From CAYLPJ01 sp964385465 (GTDB lineage: Bacteria; Planctomycetota; Phycisphaerae; SM23-33), in assembly GCA_964385465.1 (NCBI GenBank), contig CAYLPJ010000001.1:124001-188000 (forward strand): a DNA stretch of 64,000 nucleotides, given 5' to 3'. Position numbers and translations under genes: made by a program. This document shows positions 1-8,750 of this stretch, one piece after another. Within the stretch, counting starts at the first letter, position 1; every line of letters starts with the position of its first letter. The notes below the pieces were generated by a model, which saw only the letters and a program-made list of their open reading frames with translations, ran no database searches and was not told the origin of the DNA.

Positions 1-3000
1 ACGTCCGCCAGCGAGAAGCCGGCGGTGTCCATGTCCTCGTCGAACGCGAACGTCGCCGCGGCGGGGGCGAAGAGCTGCCCTTGCGGCGTGGCGGTCGTCA
101 CGGCCGGCGGGTCGACGTCCGCTTCGGTGATCGCGAACGTGCCGACGAACGCGTCCTCGCCGGCCTCGCCCGCCGTGCCGTCGACGTCCTGATCCATCGC
201 GACGCCCACGAGGTTCGCCACGTCCGGACCGACGGTCACCGTGTACGTGCCGATCTCCGCGACGGGCTCGAAGCTCACGCGGAACGCCCGATCCCCCGTG
301 GCCGTCACGGCGGCGATTTCGACCTCCCCGGCCGGGCCGACTATCTTCACGTCCTCGGGGCCGACCGTGCCGGCGTCCATCGCCACCTGGAACGCCACGT
401 CCACGTGATCGACGGGCTCGTCGGTGGGTGCCGCCGGCGCCAGGCCGACGACGGCCGGGTTGTCCTGCACGCCGGTTACGACGACATCATCGAGGTTCCA
501 GCCGCAGTAGACGATCGAGGCGTTGGTCGGCCCCATGCCCCAGCGGACGGCGACGGATTCCTGCCCGTCGGCCCATGGGGAGATGTCGATCGCACAGGCG
601 GTCCAGGCGGCGTCGAGCGTGCTGGCCTCGTTGCTCCATGCGGTGTGCCACGTCTGCCCGTCGTTGGAGACCTGCACCACCGCCCGGTCGTAGTAGCCGG
701 GGTGCACGCGGAGCCACCGCTGGAAATGGAGCGTCACGTCGCGGTGGCCGCGGCAGTCGAAGGCGGGCGTCGTGGCGTACTCGGCGGCCATGCCGTCGGC
801 GTACGGGCCGTCGATGCGGTAGGCCAGCAGCGCCTCGCCGGTCGCCCCGGCCTCGGGGCCGTTGTAGTCCCCGGTCTCCGGCACGCCGTACTGCCAGCCG
901 GGCTCCTCGGCCCCCGGCGGGTCGAGAACCCACTGCGGGTCGGCGGACATGTCGGCCGCGTAGATCACCCCCTCCGCCTGCCCGCCGGCCGGGATGGCGA
1001 ACGCCACGGAGCAGCCGCCGGCCATCGGCTGGGCGGCGAGATCCGGGATGTCGGCCCCGAGGGCCAGCTCGTACGAGCCGGGCGCGTCGACGGGCTCGAA
1101 GGCGATTTCGAGCGTCAGGTAATCCAGCCACTGAAAGCCGGTGATCCTCCCGCGGAGGTCGGCCCCGCCCGGGCCGGTGAAGGCGAGCACGTCGTCGTCG
1201 ATCGAGAAGCCGGCGGTGTCCATCGGCTCGGTGAAGGTCAGCCGCACGCGGTCGGTGCCGGCGCCCGTCTCGGCCGGCGGGAGGGCGTTCGCGACGGCCG
1301 GGGCGGCGGCGCGAGGGAAGCAGAAGCGCGTCTCGGGGTCGCCGAACAGCGTCGCGCCGAAGAACAGCCACCGGCCGCTGCCGCTGGAGCCGATCTTGCT
1401 GGACATGTCGATCTTGGCGTCGATGTGGGCGTCGCCGAGCGACAGGAGCCCCTCGCCGAAGAGGGCGTCCCAGAACTCCTCCCGCCACTGCGTGCCGCTG
1501 ATCTCCGGAATGCCCGGAGAGTACCATCCGAGGTCGGAGTTCATCATCGTCGCCACCGCGCCGCCGGCGGCGATCAGGTGGTGCTCTGCCACGGCGTCGT
1601 CTTCCTGGAACCGCCCGGCGTTGCAGCCGCCGGAGACCATCACGTAGGGGTGCGGGGCGTCCAGGGCGGCGATGCCGGCCGCGGTCAGCCCGGCGTCCTC
1701 GGTCCAGGTCGAGTGGCCGAGGTGCTCGATGAACCCCACGCCGGCGTCGATCGCGTCGACCACCGCGCCCGCGCTGTACGTGCCGTCCCGTTCGTACAGC
1801 CGCGTAGTCGAGGCGCTGTCGGGGACGACCGCCGCGTCGATGTGATCGCAGCCGTCGCCGCCCCAGGTCGGGTGGCTGTCCAGCCATTCGCCGATATACA
1901 GCCCCTCGGACGCGTAGGGGTTCGGCGTGGTCTCGTAGAGAACCGTCTTGGCGACGAACGCCGCCGCCTCCTCGGGGGTGTCCACCGGCGCGCGCCCGAC
2001 GGCGACGTCCGGGCCGACATCCACGTCGCCCCCACCCGCGCCGTCGTTGGGCCTGCCCCACCAGCCGTCGGAGGCCGTGAAATTGTACGGGCCCTCCAGG
2101 CAGGCGAAGTACATGTCCGAGTAGAGGTTCGCGCTGTAGCTCGATCCGTGCGTCACGTAGATCCGCCGGGCCGGCACGGTGGCCACGTCCCCGCCCAGCA
2201 GCACGTACCGCGTGCCCCACTCGTCCCACGCCCGCGCGATGAACTCGCGGATGCGCCCGGCCGCGTCGTCCTCCCCGGCATACGGGGAAACGACCGCCGC
2301 CGAGATCGTGTCCGTCGTCACCAGCGTCGCCGAGACGCCGCGGGCGAGCTTGTGATCCACCAGCGGCTGGAACGTCTCGGCCAGGGCCGGGGAGGTGATC
2401 AGCAGGTAGTCGTACTCGCCGCTGCCCAGCCCACCCGACGGTGGGGGCGGAAGCTGCGCCTCGCCGCCGGCCTCGGCGTACTGCCACGCGGCCGAGTCGT
2501 TGGCGACCGCGCCCAGCACGCGGCGGAGGTCGTCGGCGTCTTCGCGGACGGCCAGGCCCGCGGCGGCATCGGCCGCCTCGGCGGTCAGCGTGATGCGGAC
2601 GTGCGGGTGCCAGCTCAGCGTGCCGGTCGCGGCGTCGTAGGCGACCGGCGCGATCCGCAGGGCCGCCAGCTCGTAGCCTGCGAGCCCGCGATTGGCGAAG
2701 CTCGCGCCGGGGGCGACAACGGCGTCGGCCCCGTCGAGCTCGACGGGCGAGGCGTCGGCGGCTTCGAGCACCGAGGGCAGCTCGACACCCTCGGCCAGGA
2801 TGACGGGCTCGCCGAGATCGACCTCGATGCCCGCCGCGCGGGTCCCCGGCGGCAGGAGCAGCGCGGCCTCGGCGACGGGAAGGACGTGCCCGGCGGCGTC
2901 GAGGGCGGCGCTCGCCCCGGGCAGATCGACGGCGGAGCCGCCGGCGGCGTCGGTCAGCACGGGCGCGTCGGGGAAGATGAAGTCGAAGTCGGCCTCGGCC

Positions 3001-3194
3001 CCGCCGGTGGCAAGGTCCATCTCGTAGCCGCTCCAGGCGAACGCCGCGGTCGCGTCGGCGGCGGGCACCCGGCCGACGTCGGCGAGGGCGGCCTCGAGCC
3101 CGCGCGCAGACAACAGCAGGCGCTGCTCCAGCGCCTCGCAGAGGGGCAACGCCCGCGCGGACTCACCCGGCCCAGCCATCCAACCCTCACTCAT
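1..3194 (-). CDS. Secreted C25 (gingipain-type) peptidase with LEPR-XLL-like N-terminus, 3' end outside window
   Basis: About 1064 residues are visible before the frame leaves the window without a stop. The N-terminus, at residues 16-25, carries EALEQRLLLS, which resembles the LEPR-XLL motif found near the start of large exported planctomycete proteins. A C25 cysteine peptidase domain follows from about residue 258 (YDYLLIT) to about 600. It includes the GGDVATVPAR strand-loop, a catalytic His at 494 in GHST and a catalytic Cys at 524 in GGCNAG. After it come an SbsA/Big_5-like Ig module around residues 630-710, a region resembling a jelly-roll ligand-binding domain, and at least two more Ig-like modules, each with a MDTAGF-type motif. 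The role is inferred as an extracellular or cell-surface endopeptidase or sorting enzyme. ATG 3194 is used; ATG 3179, in frame and behind GAGGG, is an alternative. Confidence 0.85.
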   Translation of the reverse strand, partial: MSEGWMAGPGESARALPLCEALEQRLLLSARGLEAALADVGRVPAADATAAFAWSGYEMDLATGGAEADFDFIFPDAPVLTDAAGGSAVDLPGASAALDAAGHVLPVAEAALLLPPGTRAAGIEVDLGEPVILAEGVELPSVLEAADASPVELDGADAVVAPGASFANRGLAGYELAALRIAPVAYDAATGTLSWHPHVRITLTAEAADAAAGLAVREDADDLRRVLGAVANDSAAWQYAEAGGEAQLPPPPSGGLGSGEYDYLLITSPALAETFQPLVDHKLARGVSATLVTTDTISAAVVSPYAGEDDAAGRIREFIARAWDEWGTRYVLLGGDVATVPARRIYVTHGSSYSANLYSDMYFACLEGPYNFTASDGWWGRPNDGAGGGDVDVGPDVAVGRAPVDTPEEAAAFVAKTVLYETTPNPYASEGLYIGEWLDSHPTWGGDGCDHIDAAVVPDSASTTRLYERDGTYSAGAVVDAIDAGVGFIEHLGHSTWTEDAGLTAAGIAALDAPHPYVMVSGGCNAGRFQEDDAVAEHHLIAAGGAVATMMNSDLGWYSPGIPEISGTQWREEFWDALFGEGLLSLGDAHIDAKIDMSSKIGSSGSGRWLFFGATLFGDPETRFCFPRAAAPAVANALPPAETGAGTDRVRLTFTEPMDTAGFSIDDDVLAFTGPGGADLRGRITGFQWLDYLTLEIAFEPVDAPGSYELALGADIPDLAAQPMAGGCSVAFAIPAGGQAEGVIYAADMSADPQWVLDPPGAEEPGWQYGVPETGDYNGPEAGATGEALLAYRIDGPYADGMAAEYATTPAFDCRGHRDVTLHFQRWLRVHPGYYDRAVVQVSNDGQTWHTAWSNEASTLDAAWTACAIDISPWADGQESVAVRWGMGPTNASIVYCGWNLDDVVVTGVQDNPAVVGLAPAAPTDEPVDHVDVAFQVAMDAGTVGPEDVKIVGPAGEVEIAAVTATGDRAFRVSFEPVAEIGTYTVTVGPDVANLVGVAMDQDVDGTAGEAGEDAFVGTFAITEADVDPPAVTTATPQGQLFAPAAATFAFDEDMDTAGFSLAD

Positions 3195-3278
3195 CCTCGC
3201 ACAGACGGCAAGAAGATCACGAAAGGGATCGTTCGAGCCTCCCGCCGACGGCGGAGGGGGATCAAACGATCAGGATCG

Positions 3279-3307
3279 AGGATACCACCAAACGGGGTTT
3301 TCACCAA
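3279..3307 (-). promoter_or_regulatory. Candidate promoter for the C25 peptidase gene
   Basis: On the minus strand TTGGTG (3302-3307) is separated by 17 bases from TATCCT (3279-3284). The predicted leader is about 75 nt and contains a GC-rich inverted repeat near 3236-3258. The match is by eye. Confidence 0.33.
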
Positions 3308-3337
3308 GGGCCGTTCTGCCGGCCAGACGGCGGCGGG

Positions 3338-5164
3338 CTACTCCAGGAACTCGCCCAGCACCGCCCCGTCGGCGTCGGCGGGCGTCGGAATGCCCCACGC
3401 GGCCGCGAGGGTCGGCGCGACGCTCGTGATCCGCGTCGGACGCTGCCGCCGCAGGCCCCGCTTCACCCCCGGGCCCGACAGCACGAAGTACGAGTCATCC
3501 AGGTGCGAGCCGGCGTTGAGCCGGGGCCAGTCCCACGTGCCGGTCTCCTCGACGGGATGGGTCCGCCGGAACTCCGCCGCGTCGATCTCCACGTCCGGCG
3601 GCAGCTTGGCCGGGACGAGGAAGATGTCCCCGACGCGGTCGCCGCCGACGCCCAGCCGCCCGGCATCCTCCATGGGGAGCACGACGCGATACGCCGGGCG
3701 GTCCCCGCCGCCCCGCCAGCCCAGCAGGGCGTTGACGACCTCCTCCCGCAGCCGGCGGAATTCGCGCCCGGGCTCGACGATCCCCCGCGGGTCCCGCCCC
3801 TTGACGTTCAGGAACACGTAGTGCCCGCGCGAGTACGCCACCGAGCGGGAGAAGTCGAAGCCTTCGCCCTTGCGGACCAGCCAGCCCTTCTCTTCCAGCA
3901 GGGCGTTGGCGTCCCGCGGCTTGCGGTAGCCGGGCAGGTCCGTCCCTCCGCCGTGATCGCTGACCAGCGCGACCAGCGCATCCGGCCCGGCGGCGTCGAG
4001 GACCGTGGCGACGATCTCGTCGCCCCAGCCCATCAGCTCCTCCCACAGCGCCCAGCCCTCGTCGGCACGCTTTGGCTCGTACATCGGGTGACGCGGGTCG
4101 ATCATGTACATCGTCAGGTGGTTCGTCCAGTCCGGGCCGTGCCACTTCAGCATGAACAGGTCCCAGTCCTCCCCGCCGAGGACCCTCGAGGCCGCGTCGC
4201 GCCACCAGCGCGCCAAGTGCCGCTGCTCGTCCATGTAGGTGGCGATGTCGGAGGCGCCGCCCTGGACGACCTGCTGGCGGGAGGCCTGCATGGCCAGCGG
4301 GCCGGCGGCCTCAACGAGCGGCCCGGCCAGCGAGGTCGGATGGACGAAATCCTCCTGGCAGTAGATCTCGCTGAGGTAGAGGTGCACCTTGCTGCCGTCG
4401 GGTTCGAGAATCAGCAGCTTGGCCCGCAGGCCCGCCCGCGTCGGCTTGCCGTCGGCGACGAACTCGTGGACCTGCCACTGCGACCACTCGCCGAGGCGGA
4501 CGGTCAGCAGCGGATCGGCCGTGTCGGGCGCCGCGTAGAGGGCCACGCGGTCGTACCCGCCCCCGGCGGCCGGGAGGATCCGGGCGTGCAGCGGCTCGAC
4601 GCGCTCGTAGCGGCTGGCGCCGCCGGGCGCGATGGGCACGGGGAACTCCAGCGTGCCCTCGGGCCCCGGCGCCGGGGCGATCCGCGTGACGTGCTGGCCC
4701 TCGGCCCGGGGGTGCGTGGCGTAGGCGCGGACCTCCTGGAGGGCGCGGAGGGCGTTGTCGGGTCGGCCGTCCTCGCCGACGTGGATGATCCCCTCCTCGC
4801 TGCTCAGCGGCCAGGACTGGGACCAGTCGAAGACCACGCTCCGCTTGCCGGCCCTGGCGGCGGCGGTCCAGAGCTGCTCGGCCTTGCAGAACTCGGCGGG
4901 GAAGCCGCGATGCCACTGATCCAGCGGCTCGCCGGGCAGGTGAAGGGACATGTTGCACCCGGTGACCCACGGCGAAGCCCCGGTGGCCAGGCAGGCCCAG
5001 TTCGTGCCCGTCTCCATGGGGAAGCACGGCCAGGTCTGGGTGGTGCAGCCCTCGGCCATGAGGCGCCCGACGGTGGGCATGCAGCCGCGGCGGACGAAGT
5101 CCTCCAGCGTGGGCAGGGAGATGGAATCGAAGCCGATGACGACGAGTTTCCTCGCGGCGGTCAC
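3338..5164 (-). CDS. Type I phosphodiesterase / nucleotide pyrophosphatase family (alkaline phosphatase fold)
   Basis: A 608-residue hydrolase of the alkaline phosphatase superfamily, predicted to cleave phosphodiester or pyrophosphate bonds with two bound metals. The N-terminal strand VVIGFDS supplies metal ligand Asp13. PMETGTNW holds the likely nucleophilic Thr (52 or 54), followed by the family-typical TG-x-x-P-x-x-TG. Further ligands lie in VSDHGGG and near the C-terminal HLDDSYFVLSGPG. No signal peptide is seen, so it is probably cytoplasmic. It is the third gene of an operon, 10 bp behind the isochorismatase-type hydrolase. Such proteins also occur as lipid- or nucleotide-cleaving enzymes in sugar-nucleotide loci; the substrate cannot be read from sequence. 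Confidence 0.85.
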   Translation of the reverse strand: MTAARKLVVIGFDSISLPTLEDFVRRGCMPTVGRLMAEGCTTQTWPCFPMETGTNWACLATGASPWVTGCNMSLHLPGEPLDQWHRGFPAEFCKAEQLWTAAARAGKRSVVFDWSQSWPLSSEEGIIHVGEDGRPDNALRALQEVRAYATHPRAEGQHVTRIAPAPGPEGTLEFPVPIAPGGASRYERVEPLHARILPAAGGGYDRVALYAAPDTADPLLTVRLGEWSQWQVHEFVADGKPTRAGLRAKLLILEPDGSKVHLYLSEIYCQEDFVHPTSLAGPLVEAAGPLAMQASRQQVVQGGASDIATYMDEQRHLARWWRDAASRVLGGEDWDLFMLKWHGPDWTNHLTMYMIDPRHPMYEPKRADEGWALWEELMGWGDEIVATVLDAAGPDALVALVSDHGGGTDLPGYRKPRDANALLEEKGWLVRKGEGFDFSRSVAYSRGHYVFLNVKGRDPRGIVEPGREFRRLREEVVNALLGWRGGGDRPAYRVVLPMEDAGRLGVGGDRVGDIFLVPAKLPPDVEIDAAEFRRTHPVEETGTWDWPRLNAGSHLDDSYFVLSGPGVKRGLRRQRPTRITSVAPTLAAAWGIPTPADADGAVLGEFLE

Positions 5165-5174
5165 TGTGCTCTCC

Positions 5175-5993
5175 TCAGGCTCGGGGTCGGCGGTCGGCGC
5201 GGAAACGGAACGGTCGCCCGCCGAGGACCTGGTCGCTGGTGACCGTCGGGCACCAGAAGGCCTCGACGTGGGCGACCATCCGGTCGGTGCCCTCGTAGTG
5301 GCTGACCTTCGGCGGCATGGCGGGGTTGTACATCGTGTCGGTCAGGTCGCGGACCAGCGCGACGCGGCGGCGGAGGTAGACCATCTGGCGGATCCCGAAC
5401 GGCCGGCCGGTTACGCAGAAGTTCAGGTGCACGCCCATCATCAGCACGTTGCGGATGCCGCGCTGGCGAAGCAGGTACCAGACCTCCGCGGCGTCGCCGA
5501 TGGCGTCGCCGTCGGCGATCTCGAGCGCCGGGGTCTGCCGCGACCAGGGGTGGTGCACGCGGCAGGGGGTGGGGCAGTCGCAGCCGTGGTCGGAAGCGTC
5601 GATCGGCAACGGACCCTCCCGGCGCGGGTTCGGGTCCCGCCAGGTGCCCAGCTTCACCCGGCTGGGCACGGCCGGGGCGGCCAGGGCCAGCGCCCGGCCG
5701 GGGTGGTCCTCGTAGAAATCCATCGTGTCGCTGGGTGCGTGGACGATGAGCACGCCGCGGTCGCGGAGGGCGGCGAGCAGGCGGTTCATCCGCGGGGCCA
5801 TCTCGCCGACGCGCCGCTCGGCGGAGCGGCACCAGTGGCGGTCCCACATGTCGCAGACGATCGCGCAGGCCCGGTCGGCCCGCCAGCGTGCGGCCAGCGT
5901 GGCGGTGCGTTTCGCGGCGGTCCGTGCCGCCGTGGGTCTGCGGGTGCGGAGGGTCAGCTCCAGGACGTCGCCTTGGCGGTCAGGCACGGTCAT
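5175..5993 (-). CDS. Isochorismatase-family cysteine hydrolase
   Basis: 272 residues with the isochorismatase/nicotinamidase fold. The predicted triad is Asp48 (CDMWD), a Lys near 114 (VKLGTW) and nucleophile Cys193 in GVHLNFCVTGRP. The family hydrolyses amides or vinyl ethers through a thioester intermediate. This protein is longer than typical 180-210-residue members, with an Arg-rich N-terminal extension and an insert containing CDCPTPC and a His pair around residues 135-150. That insert occurs in an uncharacterised planctomycete subgroup, as far as I recall. Its start overlaps the kinase gene by 14 bp and its end lies 10 bp before the phosphodiesterase gene, so the three are very likely cotranscribed. 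Confidence 0.83.
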   Translation of the reverse strand: MTVPDRQGDVLELTLRTRRPTAARTAAKRTATLAARWRADRACAIVCDMWDRHWCRSAERRVGEMAPRMNRLLAALRDRGVLIVHAPSDTMDFYEDHPGRALALAAPAVPSRVKLGTWRDPNPRREGPLPIDASDHGCDCPTPCRVHHPWSRQTPALEIADGDAIGDAAEVWYLLRQRGIRNVLMMGVHLNFCVTGRPFGIRQMVYLRRRVALVRDLTDTMYNPAMPPKVSHYEGTDRMVAHVEAFWCPTVTSDQVLGGRPFRFRADRRPRA

Positions 5994-7026
5994 CTCCCTG
6001 TCCCGGCCGATCGGCGGCCAGGCTGCGGATTTCCGCCGGCGTCGCCGTGCCGGTGACGTGCAGTTTGCCGACCGTCACCGCGGCGGCAAGGTTGGCCAGC
6101 CGGGCGGCGGAGAGGGCGTCGCCGCCGCCGGCCAGCGCGGCCGCGATGGCCGCCACCGCCGCGTCCCCGGCGCCGACGGGGTCGGTAGGCTCGGGAACGT
6201 TCACGCCGGGCGCCACGTGCGTGCCGGCCGCGTCGGCGACGACCATCCCGCCGGCGCCGCAGGTGACGAACACCTCCCGCCCCGTGCGCCGGGCCAGGGC
6301 CTCGGCCCACGGGCGCGCGGCGCCGGGGGCGACGTCGGTCGCGTCGTCGGGGCCGGAAGCGCCGGCCAGGTCGGCGGCCTCGCGGGCGTTGAGCTTCAGG
6401 GCCGCGCCGCGGTAGAGCTCGGCGCGGTGGCGGGAATCGACGACGAACCGGCAGGCCGGATGGTCGGCGACGACGGCGTTGACGCGGTCGATCATCCCCG
6501 GCGTGGACACGCCCGCGGGCACCTGCTGGTTGAGGATGACGGCGTCGCAGGCGTCGGCGGCGTCGGCGAGGCGGGCGGCGAGGGCGTCGGCGACGGCGGG
6601 GGCCAGGGCGTTGAACGCGCCGAAGTCGATGCGGTTGGTCTCGTCCCCGCCGAGGATGGGCTTGGCGTACACCTGCGTCTGCCAGTCGTCGTGGACGAGC
6701 ACGCCGTCGAGGTCCGCGCCGGCGTCGGCGAGCAGGCGCCGCATCTCGGCGCCGAACATGTCCGCCCCCAGCAGCGCCACGGCGCGGACCTCCGAAACGC
6801 CCAGGGCCGCCAGGTTCGCCACCACGTTGCCCGCCCCGCCGAGAGACGTCCGCTGGCGCCGAACGCGGCGGACGGGCAGGTGCGTCTCCAGCGACCGCTC
6901 CGACTCGTCGGCGTCGATCTCCCAGTACGCGTCGAGGCAGAAGTCCCCGAACACGCCCACGCGGGCCTTGGCGGCCGCGGCGAGGGCGGCTTCGAGGACA
7001 TCGGATGGGGCGTCGGTCTCGCTCAC
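5980..7026 (-). CDS. PfkB-family sugar kinase, HldA/RfaE domain I-like
   Basis: A 348-residue ribokinase-fold kinase. The early GDFCLDAYW strand, the GGAGNVVANLAALG substrate-binding motif and the C-terminal DPVGAGDA anion hole/catalytic Asp are characteristic of the D-glycero-D-manno-heptose-7-phosphate kinase branch. There is no C-terminal nucleotidyltransferase domain, so it is not a full bifunctional HldE. GTG 7026 is taken as the start because GAGGAGCG sits 4-9 bases upstream and no in-frame ATG precedes the fold. It is first gene of a kinase-hydrolase-phosphodiesterase operon; a role in heptose or sugar-phosphate metabolism is inferred, and the true sugar is unknown. Confidence 0.82.
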   Translation of the reverse strand: MSETDAPSDVLEAALAAAAKARVGVFGDFCLDAYWEIDADESERSLETHLPVRRVRRQRTSLGGAGNVVANLAALGVSEVRAVALLGADMFGAEMRRLLADAGADLDGVLVHDDWQTQVYAKPILGGDETNRIDFGAFNALAPAVADALAARLADAADACDAVILNQQVPAGVSTPGMIDRVNAVVADHPACRFVVDSRHRAELYRGAALKLNAREAADLAGASGPDDATDVAPGAARPWAEALARRTGREVFVTCGAGGMVVADAAGTHVAPGVNVPEPTDPVGAGDAAVAAIAAALAGGGDALSAARLANLAAAVTVGKLHVTGTATPAEIRSLAADRPGQGDDRA

Positions 7027-7097
7027 GTTTCGCTCCTCGGCAGGGCGGTCGGGCGACTCGCCCTGGCGGTTCCGTGTCGCCGCCGGGGCGGCAGGTC

Positions 7098-7107
7098 GAG
7101 TATACTC
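7098..7107. promoter_or_regulatory. Palindromic -10 region shared by divergent genes
   Basis: GAGTATACTC is a perfect 10-bp palindrome in the 150-bp gap between the kinase operon (minus) and the secreted TIM-barrel gene (plus). It therefore gives TATACT on both strands: 7101-7106 on plus, 7099-7104 on minus. Neither strand has a convincing -35 at 16-18 bp. Confidence 0.35.
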
Positions 7108-7176
7108 ACCGTCGCCGGCGATGCACGCCGGGATCGGCCCGCCGCCGCGCGGCCAAGGCCGAGGAAGGAGCGCACC

Positions 7177-8748
7177 ATGCGTCTGGCGTTCGCGATCATC
7201 CTGCTGACAGCCGCCCTGGCCGCCGCGGCCGGCGGGCCGGAGCCCATCCGGAGCGTTCGGATCGGCAAGAACCGGGCGTTTCTGGTCAACGGCAAGCCGT
7301 TCTTCCCGCTGATGAGCTGGCTCCAGGCGCCGCGGCGGTATCCGTTGCTGCGGAAGGTGGGGATCAACACATTCTGCGGCGCGCACAAGATGGCCGCCCA
7401 CGTGGCTCTCGAGCAGGCCAAGGCCGCCGGGGGCTACGGCGTGTACGGCTTCGACCCCGAGGCCGTCGGGCATCCGCGGCTGCTGGGCTGGCTGCACGGC
7501 GACGAGCCGGACCTCACCCGCAAGGTCAGCGACGCGGAGGTCGTCCCCGCGAAGAACCTCCGCATCAACAGCAAGACGCCGCTGTCGCGGATCGTCGATG
7601 GCGTCCCCCACAGTTGGAGCGTGCTGGACCCGCTGGAGGGCGCCGAGATCACCATCGAGCTCGACGAGCCCGTCACGGCCATGCGGCTGGCGGTCTCGCT
7701 GACCGTCAGCGAGGGGCTCGCCGTGGCCAGGGAAGTGGCGTTCCTGGCCGGGGGCAAGGAACTCGCCCGCGCCACGCTGAAGCGCGAGAAGGGCCGGCAG
7801 AGCGTCGAGCTGGACAGGCCGGCGACGTTCTCGAAGCTGACCTTCCGCGTGCTGTCGACCTACGAGGGCAAGCACGTGTGGGGATCGATCGGCGAGATCG
7901 AGGCCTTCGACGCCAAGGGCGAGTCGCTGCTGGTCAGCCCGCCCCGGACCGTGCCCCGGACCTCGCCGGCCGAACTCGCCGACCACTACGCGAAGATCCG
8001 CAAGGCCGACACGTCCCGCCCCGTGTTCCTGACCGTCACCGCCTCGTTCATGAGCAAGGGCAGCCGCTACGACGACGCCACGCGGAAGCGCCTCTACCCC
8101 GCGTTCGTCCGGTCCGCCGACGTGGTCGGCTTCGACCTCTACCCCATCTACGGCTGGAACAAGCCCCAGTGGCTGCCCCGCGTGGCCGAGGGGACCAGCG
8201 AACTGCGCGAGCTGGCCGGGCCGGACCGCCCGGTGTATCAGTGGATCGAGACGTGCAAGGGCAGCCGGTGGGTCCGTTACGACCGGCAGATCGACGTGCT
8301 CCCCCGCCACACGCGCGCCGAGGTATGGATGGCCGTCATCCGCGGCGCGACGGCCATCGGGTACTTCACGCACGCGTGGAAACCCTCGTTCACGGAGTTC
8401 AACTGCACCGAGGCGATGCAGCGGGAGCTGGCGCGGCTGAACGGGCAGATCACGCGTCTGGCGCCGGCGATCCTCGCAGACCCCGCGACGAAGCGCGTCC
8501 GCATCGAGGCCGGCGAGGCGCCCCTGCACCACAAGGCCACGCTGCACGACGGCGAGCTGTGGATCTTCGCCCAGAACATGGCCCGCGAGGGTACCGGTGC
8601 CGAAGCGACGATCCACGTCTCGGGCTTCGACGGCGGCATGGTCGAGGCCATCGACGAGGACCGCTCGCTCCCCGCCGCCAACGGCCGCTTCACCGACACC
8701 TTCGCCCCCCTCGCCGAGCACATCTACCGCATCCGGGGCGTCGAGTGA
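7177..8748 (+). CDS. Secreted TIM-barrel glycosidase-like protein with embedded beta-sandwich domain
   Basis: A 523-residue protein with an N-terminal signal peptide (MRLAFAIILLTAALAAAAGG) and a good Shine-Dalgarno (GAGGAAGGAG). The start of the mature protein (VNGKPFFPLMSW) is typical of GH42/GH2-like TIM barrels, followed by strands such as VGINTFCGAH and, late, VGFDLYPIYGW and PVYQWIET. Between roughly residues 125 and 255 the barrel is interrupted by a discoidin/F5-8C-like beta-sandwich (SRIVDGVPHSW to IGEIEAFD). The closing segment resembles a C-terminal beta-domain. The likely role is periplasmic or extracellular glycoside hydrolysis, but no family-defining catalytic Glu pair was assigned. 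It lies 2 bp upstream of nagA, so coupled expression with amino-sugar metabolism is likely. Confidence 0.7.
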   Translation: MRLAFAIILLTAALAAAAGGPEPIRSVRIGKNRAFLVNGKPFFPLMSWLQAPRRYPLLRKVGINTFCGAHKMAAHVALEQAKAAGGYGVYGFDPEAVGHPRLLGWLHGDEPDLTRKVSDAEVVPAKNLRINSKTPLSRIVDGVPHSWSVLDPLEGAEITIELDEPVTAMRLAVSLTVSEGLAVAREVAFLAGGKELARATLKREKGRQSVELDRPATFSKLTFRVLSTYEGKHVWGSIGEIEAFDAKGESLLVSPPRTVPRTSPAELADHYAKIRKADTSRPVFLTVTASFMSKGSRYDDATRKRLYPAFVRSADVVGFDLYPIYGWNKPQWLPRVAEGTSELRELAGPDRPVYQWIETCKGSRWVRYDRQIDVLPRHTRAEVWMAVIRGATAIGYFTHAWKPSFTEFNCTEAMQRELARLNGQITRLAPAILADPATKRVRIEAGEAPLHHKATLHDGELWIFAQNMAREGTGAEATIHVSGFDGGMVEAIDEDRSLPAANGRFTDTFAPLAEHIYRIRGVE

Positions 8749-8750
8749 CC

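Noticed and set aside
3221..3260. GTTCGAGCC followed by a GC hairpin, resembling a tRNA T-arm
   Set aside because: No acceptor, D or anticodon stems can be built around it; it lies in the C25 gene leader.
81..3821. A 1246-codon open frame on the plus strand opposite the C25 peptidase and phosphodiesterase genes
   Set aside because: Arg/Gly/Val/His-rich translation with no family features; it is the complement of two well-supported minus-strand genes and arises from high GC content.
7027..8721. Long minus-strand extension that would add more than 500 residues to the PfkB-type kinase
   Set aside because: The extra part is antisense to the secreted TIM-barrel gene, and the kinase has its own GTG with Shine-Dalgarno at 7026.
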